A stretch of DNA of 64,000 bases from Marinicrinis sediminis. GTDB lineage: Bacteria; Bacillota; Bacilli; Paenibacillales; KCTC-33676. The position numbers and the translations under genes are program-made. The notes under the pieces were generated by a model. That model did no database searches. It saw nothing but the letters and a program-made list of their open reading frames with translations, and was not told the DNA's origin. Below are positions 50,009 through 59,325 of the stretch, one piece after another (within the stretch, counting starts at the first letter, position 1; every line of letters begins with the position of its first letter). The DNA is taken from NCBI RefSeq assembly GCF_042685085.1, contig NZ_JBHUMM010000043.1, positions 1-64,000 on the forward strand, in the 5' to 3' direction.

Positions 50009-51016
50009 ATGTCAAAACTACCAATAACAAATGAGCTCGGATTTTTTGAGATTCGTCTTGAATCCATTGGAGGACTGGGCGCCAATCTGGCTGGGAAAAT
50101 GCTGGCCGAGGCAGGTGTGGTAGGGAGCGGCTTCGATGGCGTAAGCTTTTCTTCCTATGGTTCAGAGAAAAAAGGTTCTCCAGTCAAAGCGCATATTCGC
50201 TTTTGTGAGATGAATACGCATATTCGGGATACCACCCCGATTGAAAGACCGCATATCGTGGGCGTATTTCATGAGAATCTATCAAAAACAAACAATGTGA
50301 TCAGCGGCATCTATGAAGACAGCATCGTGCTCGTCAACTCAGAGAAAAATCCGGCAGAGCTGAAGGAAAAGCTGGGACTTCTGAGCGGAACGATCGCCGT
50401 GGTGGATGGCACCGGCATTGCATTGGAGGAAAAAAACCGAGTCAATATGGCCTTGCTGGGCGCTCTGTTTCGTTTGTGTGATTTTCTCGATCCTGAACAT
50501 ATGAAGGGCATCATTCGCAAGTCACTGGAGAAAAAATATCCGCATGCCGTTGAGCCTGCCCTTCGAACCTTTGACCGAGGCTACCAGGAGGTTGAATCGG
50601 AAACGTTTACCCTGCCGGACGGCATGGAAATGCCGAAACCAACCAGATGGGATATTCCGGTGCTGGGTTATGAGACACAGCCGATTGGCGGGATGATTAC
50701 CAATCCCGGCAACAGCATTTTGAAGGACCTGAGTATATCCCGAAACGGCATGATGCCGCATTTTGATGATGACAAGTGCATTCACTGCGCCGCCTGTGAT
50801 ACGGCCTGCCCGGATTTTTGCTTTGTGTGGGAAGAACAGCCGGACAAGCGGGGGAGACAGCAAATGTTCCTGCAGGGAATTGACTACCAATATTGCAAGG
50901 GCTGTCTGAAATGTGTGGTCGCGTGTCCGACCGAAGCGCTCAGCAGCGAAAGAGAGACGGAAGGCTATGGAGAGGCCAACCGTGTACCGCATCGTTTCTC
51001 CCTGACTCAATCCTGA
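50009..51016 (+). CDS. 2-oxoacid:ferredoxin oxidoreductase, gamma subunit fused to ferredoxin domain
   Basis: 335 residues, ATG after AAAGGAGTGGCAGG. Residues 1-200 are the gamma (CoA-binding) domain with RLESIGGLGANLAGKML, SFSSYGSEKKGSPVKAHIRF and NSEKNP. Residues about 255-320 hold two [4Fe-4S] motifs, CIHCAACDTACPD and CKGCLKCVVACPT. Together they form the gamma-delta part of pyruvate/2-ketoacid:ferredoxin oxidoreductase. The partner alpha-beta polypeptide is encoded 33 bases downstream. It passes electrons from the thiamine centre to ferredoxin or flavodoxin. Confidence 0.9.
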   Translation: MSKLPITNELGFFEIRLESIGGLGANLAGKMLAEAGVVGSGFDGVSFSSYGSEKKGSPVKAHIRFCEMNTHIRDTTPIERPHIVGVFHENLSKTNNVISGIYEDSIVLVNSEKNPAELKEKLGLLSGTIAVVDGTGIALEEKNRVNMALLGALFRLCDFLDPEHMKGIIRKSLEKKYPHAVEPALRTFDRGYQEVESETFTLPDGMEMPKPTRWDIPVLGYETQPIGGMITNPGNSILKDLSISRNGMMPHFDDDKCIHCAACDTACPDFCFVWEEQPDKRGRQQMFLQGIDYQYCKGCLKCVVACPTEALSSERETEGYGEANRVPHRFSLTQS

Positions 51017-51049
51017 ACCGATACGAATCGTAAAGAGGTGAAATAGCAG

Positions 51050-53356
51050 ATGGCAATGGAAATCGATAAAGAAGTGGTGAAAGGGACCGTCGAACAGCGG
51101 ATGGTCTATGAATCCGGTAATGAGATGGCGGCTTATGCGGCCCATCAGATCAACTATCATGTGATGGGGTATTTTCCGATCTCCCCTTCAACCGAAGTGG
51201 CGCAATTTCTCGATTTGATGAAAGCGAACGGTCAGCATGACATCAAGCTGATTCCTGCCGATGGCGAGCATGGCTCCGCAGGGATCTGTTATGGGGCTTC
51301 CACCGCTGGCGGCCGCGTGTTCAATGCTACGAGTGCCAACGGGTATCTGTACATGCTGGAGCAAATGCCGGTTCAATCCGGAACCCGCTTTCCAATGGTC
51401 ATGAATCTGGTATGCCGCTCCGTATCAGGACCGCTGGATATTCACGGGGATCACTCCGATCTGTACTATGCACTGAATACCGGCTGGCCGATCCTCATGT
51501 GCCGTGATCCTCAAGCCGTGTACGATATGAACATTATGGCGATCAAGCTGGCAGAAGACCCAGAAGTGCGTCTTCCGGTCATGGTGGCCTCAGACGGTTA
51601 CTTTACCTCTCACCAGAAACGTCGCGTGCAGACCTTTGCCCATCGTGAGGATGTACATACATTCATCGGGGAACAGCCTCCGGCAGGGTTTGCCCATACA
51701 CTCGATCGGGAGAATCCGATCACAGTAGGACCCTATATGAATGAACCGGATTATATTAATAACTGTTACCAGCAATCGGTCGCGATGTACAAGGCTGAAG
51801 AGGTATTCGAACGGATTCGCAAGGAGTATGCGCTGCTGACAGGCAGAGATTATCCTGTACTTGACCTGTATCGGATGGAAGACGCCGAGGTAGCGGTCTT
51901 CCTGATGAACTCCTCCTCGGAAATCATCAAGGACGTCGTGGATCAACTGAGAGAAAAAGGGATAAAAGCCGGCTCTATCGCACCAAATATGATTCGTCCG
52001 TTCCCGCAAAAGCAAATTGCTGAAGCATTGAAGAATGTGAAGGCCATTACAGTCGGGGATCGTGCCGATTCCTACGGGGCATACGGCGGCAATATGACAC
52101 AAGAGATCAAGGCGGCACTGTTTACACATGGCAACCGGGATACGATGGTCATCAGCCGGATATTCGGTCTGGGCGGGAAGGACTTTTACGCGGAGGACGG
52201 TCACCAGTTCTTCCAGCTTGCTTTGGATGCGGTGGCAGCTGGCAAAGTTGAGATTCCGTTTGATTATTACGGCCATACACCAGGTGATCCGGACAAGAAG
52301 CCGCAGCGCGTGCTGGAGCCGATGAAATACGAAGATCTCAATACGGGACTCATCAAAACGGAGAAAAATGAAGAAACCGGAGAACTCAAAGTACGGGTAC
52401 CGCCAATTCGCCAATTGACGAAGAAGCCAAAGCGTCTGGCACCGGGTCATGGAGCTTGCCCGGGCTGTGGCATTTTCTCGGGACTTGAAGTTTTCTTCAA
52501 AGGCATTGAAGGCGATATCGTGGCCTTGTTCCATACGGGCTGCGCCATGGTGGTCACCACCGGCTTCCCTTACTCTTCTCATAAAGCGACCTACATTCAC
52601 AACCTGTTCCAGAATGGTGCGGCGACGCTGTCCGGGGTGGTGGAGATGTTCTGGGAGCGCAAGCGCAGAGGCGAGCTGGATCATCTGAACCTGCAGGATG
52701 ACTTTACCTTTGTCATGATTACCGGTGATGGTGGTATGGACATTGGAATGGGACCTGCGATCGGCAGTGCACTGCGCAATCATAAAATGATCATCCTGGA
52801 GTACGATAACGAAGGCTATATGAACACGGGGGCGCAACTGTCCTATTCGACACCGATCGGTCATCGCACTTCGACCTCAAATGTCGGCAAGCATCAGGGC
52901 GGAAAGCTGTTTCATCATAAAGATACGGCTCAGATCATGGCGGCGACCAATATTCCGTATGTATTTACGGGCAGTGAGTCCATCCCGCAAGACCTGCTGA
53001 AAAAAGCAGCAAAGGCCCAGTATTATGCGCAAAATGAAGGACTTGTTTATGGAAAAATATTGATTACCTGTCCATTGAACTGGCTCTCCGAGGAGCAGAT
53101 TGGGCAGACACTGATTGATGAGGCCGTCAATTCTTGTTTCTTCCCGCTGTATGAGATTGAACAGGGTGTAACGAACATTACGTACAACCCGGAAGACAAG
53201 GGCAAACGGATTTCCGTCAAGGACTGGCTGAAGAATATGGGGAAAACGAAGCATTTGACGAAACCGGAATATGCTGAGGCGCTGCAAGATTTCGAACAGG
53301 AAGTGGAGCGTCGCTGGATGAGACTGAAAGCGAGACATGAAAGTGCTTATCTGTAA
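51050..53356 (+). CDS. 2-oxoacid:ferredoxin oxidoreductase, fused alpha-beta subunit
   Basis: 768 residues, ATG after AGAGGTGAAATAGCAG. The alpha part (1-400) starts with GNEMAAYAAHQINYHVMGYF, then PISPSTEVAQ, SAGICYGASTAGGRVFNATS and GDRADSYGAYGG. The beta part (450-768) contains GHGACPGCGIFSGLEVFF, HTGCAMVVTTGFPYSSH and the thiamine-diphosphate motif GDGGMDIGMGPAIGSALRNH with a downstream YDNEGYMNTG. The protein oxidatively decarboxylates a 2-oxoacid (pyruvate is likely) to acyl-CoA. The set is complete in two polypeptides. Such oxygen-sensitive enzymes in an aerobic spore-former suggest function at low oxygen. Confidence 0.9.
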   Translation: MAMEIDKEVVKGTVEQRMVYESGNEMAAYAAHQINYHVMGYFPISPSTEVAQFLDLMKANGQHDIKLIPADGEHGSAGICYGASTAGGRVFNATSANGYLYMLEQMPVQSGTRFPMVMNLVCRSVSGPLDIHGDHSDLYYALNTGWPILMCRDPQAVYDMNIMAIKLAEDPEVRLPVMVASDGYFTSHQKRRVQTFAHREDVHTFIGEQPPAGFAHTLDRENPITVGPYMNEPDYINNCYQQSVAMYKAEEVFERIRKEYALLTGRDYPVLDLYRMEDAEVAVFLMNSSSEIIKDVVDQLREKGIKAGSIAPNMIRPFPQKQIAEALKNVKAITVGDRADSYGAYGGNMTQEIKAALFTHGNRDTMVISRIFGLGGKDFYAEDGHQFFQLALDAVAAGKVEIPFDYYGHTPGDPDKKPQRVLEPMKYEDLNTGLIKTEKNEETGELKVRVPPIRQLTKKPKRLAPGHGACPGCGIFSGLEVFFKGIEGDIVALFHTGCAMVVTTGFPYSSHKATYIHNLFQNGAATLSGVVEMFWERKRRGELDHLNLQDDFTFVMITGDGGMDIGMGPAIGSALRNHKMIILEYDNEGYMNTGAQLSYSTPIGHRTSTSNVGKHQGGKLFHHKDTAQIMAATNIPYVFTGSESIPQDLLKKAAKAQYYAQNEGLVYGKILITCPLNWLSEEQIGQTLIDEAVNSCFFPLYEIEQGVTNITYNPEDKGKRISVKDWLKNMGKTKHLTKPEYAEALQDFEQEVERRWMRLKARHESAYL

Positions 53357-53423
53357 GCAGACCTGTTCATGAAACGTTCGAAGTGATGTTTCTCCATGCA
53401 GGAATAGAAGGTTGCAAGGGTAG

Positions 53424-53465
53424 GTATGCTTGCATACAGGCGTCGCTCATCCCGAGCTGGCGCCT
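53424..53465. terminator. Palindrome and GC-rich hairpin after the oxidoreductase operon
   Basis: GTATGC-TT-GCATAC (53424-53437) is a perfect palindrome. It is followed at once by the bulged stem AGGCGTCGCTC / GAGCTGGCGCCT (53438-53465) and TCTTTATC. The second hairpin may terminate the operon; the ribosome binding site of the next gene is at 53483. Confidence 0.45.
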
Positions 53466-53495
53466 TCTTTATCTGTGCAGCGAAGGAGGAAGGGA

Positions 53496-54089
53496 ATGAC
53501 CCGTACCGACGGAACAAGAGTGACTCAGAAGTCAACCGAGCAAATGGACGTGCAGGAGCAACAAGAAACGGCCAGTGGGCAACGGACGTCCTCATTGGCG
53601 ATTACGTCACCCTGGGTACAAGCGTTGCTGACATTGGAAGAAGAGACAGCCTGCAAGCAACTGGGAGAGCAAATGACCGAAGCAGGATTTGCAGCGGTGC
53701 GAGAATGGCTGGATGATTTGCGTGTACAGCTCAAGCGATTTGAAGAACACGATATGGATCGGATGGCTGCTATTTTGCACCGTGCGCAGCTCGCATTGCC
53801 GCATCCGGAGAAAATCAGCCCCTCCTGGCAATCCATTTGGCAGGAATATACCACCATCCTGCAATCCAAAATCCAGCTACTCAAGCAGTTTCCCTCGCAG
53901 GTTCGAACCGGAGAGTGGCAAGTGCTGATGGATAATCCCTATACGCAGCAAGGGATCGTATGTTACCCTTCATTAACGTTTATGGATGCCATTTATTTGT
54001 TTGCCTATTTTCGTGCAGAGCTGCATCCTAACGAATATATTCGATTGCAGCGTATCGAGACCGTGTGGACAGAGCAGGGCGGTCATTGA
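53496..54089 (+). CDS. Uncharacterised helical protein
   Basis: 197 residues from the ATG at 53496, after AAGGAGGAAGGGA; the longer frame from 53430 precedes that site. A Gln/Thr-rich N-terminal tail (about 1-35) precedes a mostly helical, charged domain (LTLEEETACKQLGEQMTEAG and ILQSKIQLLKQFPSQVRTGE) ending in a segment with several aromatic residues (PSLTFMDAIYLFAYFRAEL). No signal peptide, membrane segment or known motif is seen. Function unknown. Confidence 0.65.
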   Translation: MTRTDGTRVTQKSTEQMDVQEQQETASGQRTSSLAITSPWVQALLTLEEETACKQLGEQMTEAGFAAVREWLDDLRVQLKRFEEHDMDRMAAILHRAQLALPHPEKISPSWQSIWQEYTTILQSKIQLLKQFPSQVRTGEWQVLMDNPYTQQGIVCYPSLTFMDAIYLFAYFRAELHPNEYIRLQRIETVWTEQGGH

Positions 54090-54186
54090 TCAACAGTTCA
54101 ATTTTCGATCAGTCCGCGACGGCTTTTGGATGGCTTGGGGATTAGGTGGAATCTGCGTTTATACGTTTATAAATGAATGGATATTG

Positions 54187-54218
54187 ACACACAGTGCTAG
54201 GTGCCTGTGTGTTTTTTC
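54187..54218 (+). terminator. Rho-independent terminator
   Basis: CACACAG (54188-54194) and CTGTGTG (54205-54211) form a 7-bp stem around a 10-base loop, followed by TTTTTTCTTTT. It separates the 53496 gene from the xylo-oligosaccharide locus. Confidence 0.8.
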
Positions 54219-54288
54219 TTTTCTGTCCTTTTCATATATCCGTTCTCTGTTACACTGTAGGTAAACATGAACCCGAGGAAGGTGCAAA

Positions 54289-56040
54289 GTGAAAAGATTG
54301 CGTCATGGCTTCCGACTCTTAACCACTCGCTTTCAAATGTTTGTGGGATTCCTGGCTGTTACCATGGTTGTGGTATTCGTGACGGTTTCGGGCGTTTATA
54401 TCGTGCTTTCTAACTTATTGGAGAAAAATGCAGAGAACTATATGGCTGAAATTTCCTCTCAGGTCAATGGACGACTAGAGGCCTTGTTGAATGAAGTGAA
54501 TGTGTCCACCTTACAGTTGATCACAGATGAACGGATTCAGAAAATGTTGGAGAAAGATCTGGTCAAAGAAAACCTGACCTTTGAGGAAAGAGCCAATGTC
54601 AGAAATATTGTCTTAAATGCGACAGGGACATCCTTTGTCATTGATTCGATAGAAATTTATGCCCGTGACAATGTTGTCTACCCACTTGTCAGTCGGACGA
54701 TTCATGATCGGCTCAGTCGCGACACGATTGAGGCGATTGAGGAACACAAGGGGGCTCTGCACTGGATTGGAAAAGACCCGGCAAATGAAGAATATCTGAT
54801 CGCTGCACGTCAGATACGTCTGTATGATCGAAAGTATGCAGACGGCGGGTATCTGATCGTTCGAGTCAAACCGATCTTTCTGGAGTTTCTCAATGATGAG
54901 ATTGCCAGGATGGAGGGCAGCTTCATGATCTTGTCAGATCAGCAGGGCAATCTGATATCCAACTCACGTGCCGTTGAAGATCCGACTTATCAATGGCAGG
55001 CCGATGCCGATATCCAGAAGATAAACGTAGAGGGCAGGGCCTATATGCTCGCTCAGAAGGGAGTACCAAGTACAGACTGGCAACTGAAAATGCTTATCCC
55101 CTACAAGGAAGTGAATCAAGGGACGGACATTCTGCGTTCAGCCCTGATCGGTTCGGGTGTGCTCGGTATTTTGCTGTCTGCGCTCGTTTCATTCGGCCTG
55201 GCCTCCCTGATCACCAAACCCATTCGCAATCTGATCCGTACGATGTCCCAGTGGAAGAAGGGTCAGACGCTGCTCGTGCACACAAGACCGCACGTGAATA
55301 AAGAAATCAATCACTTGTACCGCACTTACAATGGTATGGCACAACATATCAATTACTTGATCGACATGGTTTATGAAAAAGAGTTAATCAAGAGCAGAGC
55401 AGAAATCAAGGCGCTGCAATCCCAGCTGCATCCTCATTTCCTGTTCAATACGCTGGAGACCCTTTACTGGTCGCTGATTCAGAACGGGGAAGAAGAGATG
55501 GCTCATTATGTCCTGACGCTGGCTGATCTATATCGATATACGGTCAATCCGAAAGGAAACCAGGGAATGGTTACCGTTGCGGAGGAGCTACAGCATGTTG
55601 AGCGCTATCTGAGTATTATGGAACTGAGAATGAAGCGAAGAATTCGATGGCACATCGACATTCAGGTGAATGACATGGCGTTATATATCCCCAAACTAAC
55701 CATACAGCCTATTGTAGAAAATGCGATTGTACATGGAATAGAGCCTCGGATAGAAGGGGGATTTCTGGAGATCCAGGTCATCGAAAAGGCGGGGGATGTA
55801 TGGCTGATCATTTCCGATAACGGTCTCGGCATGCCGGGTGCCAAGCTGAGCATGCTGCAGGAGAGTCTGATGAATGCAGAGGATCGGATGGTCGGAACGA
55901 AAGGGACGGGCATCGGATTGTATACGGTCCATCAATTGATCCGTATGTGCTTCGGGATGCCGTTCGGTCTTTCTATCGAAAGCCGTGAAGGAGAAGGTAC
56001 GACAGTCAAATTAAGAATACCGGGGAGAACGGGTCTATGA
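54289..56040 (+). CDS. YesM-type sensor histidine kinase
   Basis: 583 residues from a GTG at 54289, after GAGGAAGGTGCAAA. Membrane helices lie at about 16-42 and 278-305, and the roughly 235-residue external sensor segment between them is probably dCACHE-like. A HAMP domain (SLITKPIRNLIRTM) is followed by the His_kinase family H-box QSQLHPHFLFNTLETLYW, N-box LTIQPIVENAIVHGIEP and G-box LIISDNGLGMPG. This is the class that pairs with AraC-type regulators to control carbohydrate ABC transporters in Paenibacillus and Bacillus. It overlaps its regulator gene by ATGA. Confidence 0.92.
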   Translation: MKRLRHGFRLLTTRFQMFVGFLAVTMVVVFVTVSGVYIVLSNLLEKNAENYMAEISSQVNGRLEALLNEVNVSTLQLITDERIQKMLEKDLVKENLTFEERANVRNIVLNATGTSFVIDSIEIYARDNVVYPLVSRTIHDRLSRDTIEAIEEHKGALHWIGKDPANEEYLIAARQIRLYDRKYADGGYLIVRVKPIFLEFLNDEIARMEGSFMILSDQQGNLISNSRAVEDPTYQWQADADIQKINVEGRAYMLAQKGVPSTDWQLKMLIPYKEVNQGTDILRSALIGSGVLGILLSALVSFGLASLITKPIRNLIRTMSQWKKGQTLLVHTRPHVNKEINHLYRTYNGMAQHINYLIDMVYEKELIKSRAEIKALQSQLHPHFLFNTLETLYWSLIQNGEEEMAHYVLTLADLYRYTVNPKGNQGMVTVAEELQHVERYLSIMELRMKRRIRWHIDIQVNDMALYIPKLTIQPIVENAIVHGIEPRIEGGFLEIQVIEKAGDVWLIISDNGLGMPGAKLSMLQESLMNAEDRMVGTKGTGIGLYTVHQLIRMCFGMPFGLSIESREGEGTTVKLRIPGRTGL

Positions 56041-56816
56041 AACATACCATTTTAATTGTAGATGATGAGTTGATGACGAGAAAGGGCATACTGGAGACGT
56101 TGCGAAAATGGGCGGGTGGACAAGATGATATCCTGACGGCTGAACACGGGATGAGAGCGCTGGAATTGTTGCAAGCGCACAAGGTTGACCTGCTGCTGAC
56201 CGACATTCGGATGCCGGGTATGGATGGTCTGGAACTGCTGGAAGAAGTACGCAAGCAAGGCAACGAAGTGACGGCCATCATGCTCACGGGATATGCAGAT
56301 TTCACCTATGCCCAAACCGGTATTCGACTGGGAATTGTGGACTATTTACTGAAGCCGGTTGATCAGGCGAAGCTGATCGAAGCGGTAGAATCAGGCTTGC
56401 AGCTAGCCTCACGCAAGCATCGGGCTCGAATTAGCGAAAAACTGTATCACCCGCAGCTTGAAATATTGGACAAAAAGCAGGAGCATGGCACGTTAAATGA
56501 GAGCGTTCAAAAAGCGATCTCATATATGATTGACCATCTCTCTGAATCTCCAGGCATGAAGGAAGTAGCTGCCCAGGTTCATTTGAATCACAGTTATTTC
56601 AGTGTGCTGTTCAAGGAGGAAACAGGGTACACGTTCAGTGAGTATTACACCTCGCTGAAGCTGAAGAAGGCAAAGGAATATTTGTTGACGACCAATCTAG
56701 ATATCTTTGATATTTCAGACAAGGTAGGGTATCAATCCAGCGGCTATTTCATCAAGATATTCAAACAGGCGGAAGGCATGACCCCCAAGCAATATCGGGA
56801 CTACCTGAAAAAATAG
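56037..56816 (+). CDS. YesN-type response regulator with AraC DNA-binding domain
   Basis: 259 residues. Receiver domain (1-120) with IVDDELMTRKGIL, phospho-Asp in LLLTDIRMPGMDGLELL, LTGYADF and KPVDQ. AraC/XylS-type helix-turn-helix pair at about 160-258: KEVAAQVHLNHSYFSVLFKE and IFDISDKVGYQSSGYFIKIF, then EGMTPKQYR. It lacks the long central region of many YesN proteins, which are often around 350-550 residues, so it is a compact version. It probably activates the ABC/xyl genes downstream when the kinase senses xylo-oligosaccharides. Confidence 0.92.
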   Translation: MKHTILIVDDELMTRKGILETLRKWAGGQDDILTAEHGMRALELLQAHKVDLLLTDIRMPGMDGLELLEEVRKQGNEVTAIMLTGYADFTYAQTGIRLGIVDYLLKPVDQAKLIEAVESGLQLASRKHRARISEKLYHPQLEILDKKQEHGTLNESVQKAISYMIDHLSESPGMKEVAAQVHLNHSYFSVLFKEETGYTFSEYYTSLKLKKAKEYLLTTNLDIFDISDKVGYQSSGYFIKIFKQAEGMTPKQYRDYLKK

Positions 56817-56948
56817 CAAACGGCGCTTTAGCCATGGGCATCCTTATCGACCCCCAAGATCCCAAATCCAGCTAAAGGCAATCATCCAACCAAAGTGCTA
56901 TTTTATACAATTGATCTGCGCAGATGACCCGGCAGATCCTTGATAAAA

Positions 56949-56962
56949 TGAAAGCGTTAACA
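56949..56962 (+). promoter_or_regulatory. Perfect cre (CcpA) site before the sugar ABC genes
   Basis: TGAAAGCGTTAACA agrees with the cre consensus TGWAARCGYTWNCA at all 14 positions. It lies 31 bases before the TTG start at 56993, a location that suits repression of the xylo-oligosaccharide operon in the presence of glucose. Confidence 0.85.
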
Positions 56963-56992
56963 CCAAAACAGTTGGAGAAGGGGGAAGTCAAT

Positions 56993-58315
56993 TTGAAACA
57001 TGTAAGAAAATCCATGATGTTGTTGGTTGTAGTCGTGCTTTCATTAACGGTCGTGCTTGGTGGCTGCGGAGGAAACAATAACGAAGCAAATCAGGGGTCA
57101 GAGAGCAACAACAAGCCGCAAAAGGAAGAATCAAAGGAAGTCAGGGAAATCACGCTTTGGAGCTTTGAAGCGAGAGACCCGCATCGCACCCTGGTAACGG
57201 CTTCAATCGATGCTTTCAATGAAACACACGAGGATATTCAGATTAATGCAGAATTCATGGACGATGAGTCCTTCAAGACCAAAATCAAAGTAGCAGTAGC
57301 CGGTAACAACATGCCGGATGTGTTTACGTACTGGAGCGGTGACCAGTTCAAGACGTTGGTTGATGCAGGGGTTCTGGGTGATATCACCAGCCAGCTGAAT
57401 GCAGATGAAGCGTTCAAGAATACCATTCTCCCCGGCGGCATTGAGACCTTCACCTATGACAATAAGAGTTATGCAGTGCCACTCGCATTGAATGCCGTCA
57501 TGCTTTGGTATAACATGGATATGTTTGAGCAGAGCGGACTGAATCCCCCTGCCACCTATGACGAACTTCTCCAGGCAGTAGACACCTTCAATGCCGACGG
57601 GATCACACCGATTACGGTAGCAGGCAAGGATCGCTGGCCGGTTCTCCACTGGTACTCCTATCTGGCTCAGCGTGAAGGCGGCATGGAACCGTTTGAGAAA
57701 GCAAAGACCGGAGAAACAGATTTCGCCACCGAGACTTTTGTGCAAGCGGGTGAAAAGCTGAAGGAACTGGCTACGAAGAAAAATGGATTTGTAAATGGTT
57801 TTCTGGGTCTGGATTACGGCGCGGCAGAAGCATTGTTTACGAATGAAAAAGCCGCGATGTATATGCAGGGAGACTGGGCGATTGCCGGATTTGCCAAGGA
57901 TCCTGCGTTCCTAGAGAAAGTGGGATTTGTGCCATTCCCGTCGATTGAGAATGGAGTAGGCTCGTCCCAGGTGTATCATGGTGGATTCGGTTTTGGCTAT
58001 GCAGCTTCGAGTGAAACGGATATCGACGCCGCATATGAAGTCATCAAATATCTGAGTAGCGCCCAGGAACGAGGCAAGATTACGGAAGCGGCAGGTACGG
58101 CCGGAGCTGTAACCGGCATGGAGCTGGATGAGAGCAAAATGAATAGCCTGGCCTATGAATATCTGCAATTTATTCAGGAAAATGCAGAAGGATTCTTCGG
58201 CTATTATGATCAACAGCTCGACCCATCCAGAGCAGAGGCCTTCCTGAATGCCACCTCCGCGATCGTCGGTAAGACAGATGCGGATATTGTGAAAGAACTG
58301 AAGACTGTCCAATAG
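56993..58315 (+). CDS. Carbohydrate ABC transporter substrate-binding lipoprotein
   Basis: 440 residues from a TTG at 56993, after AAGGGGGAAG; the frame opens at 56924 across the cre site, which argues against the longer form. Lipoprotein signal SMMLLVVVVLSLTVVLGGCGG with lipobox VLGGC, then an Asn/Gln/Lys linker and a CUT1-type binding fold: REITLWSFEARDPHRT, NMPDVFTYWSGDQFKTLV, AVPLALNAVMLWYNMDMFEQ and AAMYMQGDWAIAGF. It would capture oligosaccharides, most likely xylo-oligosaccharides, given the GH43 and xyl genes downstream. Confidence 0.9.
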   Translation: MKHVRKSMMLLVVVVLSLTVVLGGCGGNNNEANQGSESNNKPQKEESKEVREITLWSFEARDPHRTLVTASIDAFNETHEDIQINAEFMDDESFKTKIKVAVAGNNMPDVFTYWSGDQFKTLVDAGVLGDITSQLNADEAFKNTILPGGIETFTYDNKSYAVPLALNAVMLWYNMDMFEQSGLNPPATYDELLQAVDTFNADGITPITVAGKDRWPVLHWYSYLAQREGGMEPFEKAKTGETDFATETFVQAGEKLKELATKKNGFVNGFLGLDYGAAEALFTNEKAAMYMQGDWAIAGFAKDPAFLEKVGFVPFPSIENGVGSSQVYHGGFGFGYAASSETDIDAAYEVIKYLSSAQERGKITEAAGTAGAVTGMELDESKMNSLAYEYLQFIQENAEGFFGYYDQQLDPSRAEAFLNATSAIVGKTDADIVKELKTVQ

Positions 58316-58357
58316 TTGTCATCAGTCGTCCCATCAGTCGATTTGAATAGAAAGAGT

Positions 58358-58393
58358 GTGGTCTTGGAACGTGAATACAGCTTCTGGGACCAC
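58358..58393 (+). other. Hairpin between binding-protein and permease genes
   Basis: GTGGTC (58358-58363) pairs with GACCAC (58388-58393), with further GGAA/TTC pairing inside. There is no T-run. In binding-protein operons such hairpins often stabilise the 3' end of the binding-protein mRNA so that it is made in excess. Confidence 0.5.
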
Positions 58394-58424
58394 ATTCCTT
58401 TTCAGAGGGAGAGGAGGAGCACAG

Positions 58425-59309
58425 ATGAGAGAGAGGGGCTTGTACCGCTGGTCCAGTATGTTTGTATTTATGGGCCCGGCTATCATCATCTTCAGTCTGT
58501 TTGTCGTAATACCGATTATCATGAGTATTTTTTACAGTTTTTTTGAATGGGATGCGATCAGTCCGAGAATCTACACCGGTCTGGACAACTATGTACAGCT
58601 CATCCAGGATCCGATCGTATGGAAGGCGTTGAAAAACTCAATCCTGTTGACCGTGTTTGCCCTGATCATTCAACTCCCTGTTGGCTTGTTCCTGGCTGTT
58701 CTTCTCAGCTATGGCCTGAAGGGATCTAATTTGTTCAAAACCGTTTATTTTATACCGGTCATGTTGTCTACGGCTGTGCTGGGCATCTTGTGGGGACAGA
58801 TTTATGATCCGAACTTTGGATTGCTCAATCATTTCCTCATGCAGATTGGTCTGGAGAAATGGACACAGGTGTGGCTCGGTGATCCCAATTATGCGCTCGG
58901 CTCGGTCATCACTGTCGTTGCCTGGCAGTATATCGGCTTTTATGTCGTCGTCTATTTCTCAGCGTTGCAGAATGTCCCGGACGAGGTACTGGAATCGGCG
59001 CGCATTGAAGGGGCAAGCGAGTGGAAAATTCTCTTGCAGATTCGAATTCCGCTGATCTGGCATGTCATTACCTTCACCGTGCTGAATTGTGTCGTCAATT
59101 CCCTGAAATATTTTGATCTCATCTGGATTATGACACAGGGTGGACCGAACAATGAAAGTGAGGTCATCGCCAGCTATATGATGAAAAATGCGTTTACCTT
59201 GTTTGATTACGGTTATGGAAGCACCATTTCTACCTTCCTGTTTGTGTTTGGCTTAACGGTTGCTCTGTTGCTGTCCCGATTGTTGAAACGGGAAGCGATT
59301 ACGTACTAG
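58425..59309 (+). CDS. Carbohydrate ABC transporter permease (MalF-like)
   Basis: 294 residues from the ATG at 58425, after AGGAGGAGCACAG; the frame is open from 58356 through the hairpin. Six membrane helices, with the EAA loop DEVLESARIEGASEWKILLQ then IRIPLIWHVI (about residues 190-220), and the typical DLIWIMTQGGPNNESEVIAS. It is the CUT1 family inner-membrane subunit that pairs with the permease encoded 16 bases downstream. No ATPase gene is present; as is usual, a shared MsmX-type ATPase is expected elsewhere. Confidence 0.92.
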   Translation: MRERGLYRWSSMFVFMGPAIIIFSLFVVIPIIMSIFYSFFEWDAISPRIYTGLDNYVQLIQDPIVWKALKNSILLTVFALIIQLPVGLFLAVLLSYGLKGSNLFKTVYFIPVMLSTAVLGILWGQIYDPNFGLLNHFLMQIGLEKWTQVWLGDPNYALGSVITVVAWQYIGFYVVVYFSALQNVPDEVLESARIEGASEWKILLQIRIPLIWHVITFTVLNCVVNSLKYFDLIWIMTQGGPNNESEVIASYMMKNAFTLFDYGYGSTISTFLFVFGLTVALLLSRLLKREAITY

Positions 59310-59325
59310 AGAGGGGAGCGACACG

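Noticed and set aside
51590..52864. 424-codon minus-strand frame opposite the oxidoreductase alpha-beta gene
   Set aside because: Shadow frame of a strongly recognised gene on the plus strand.
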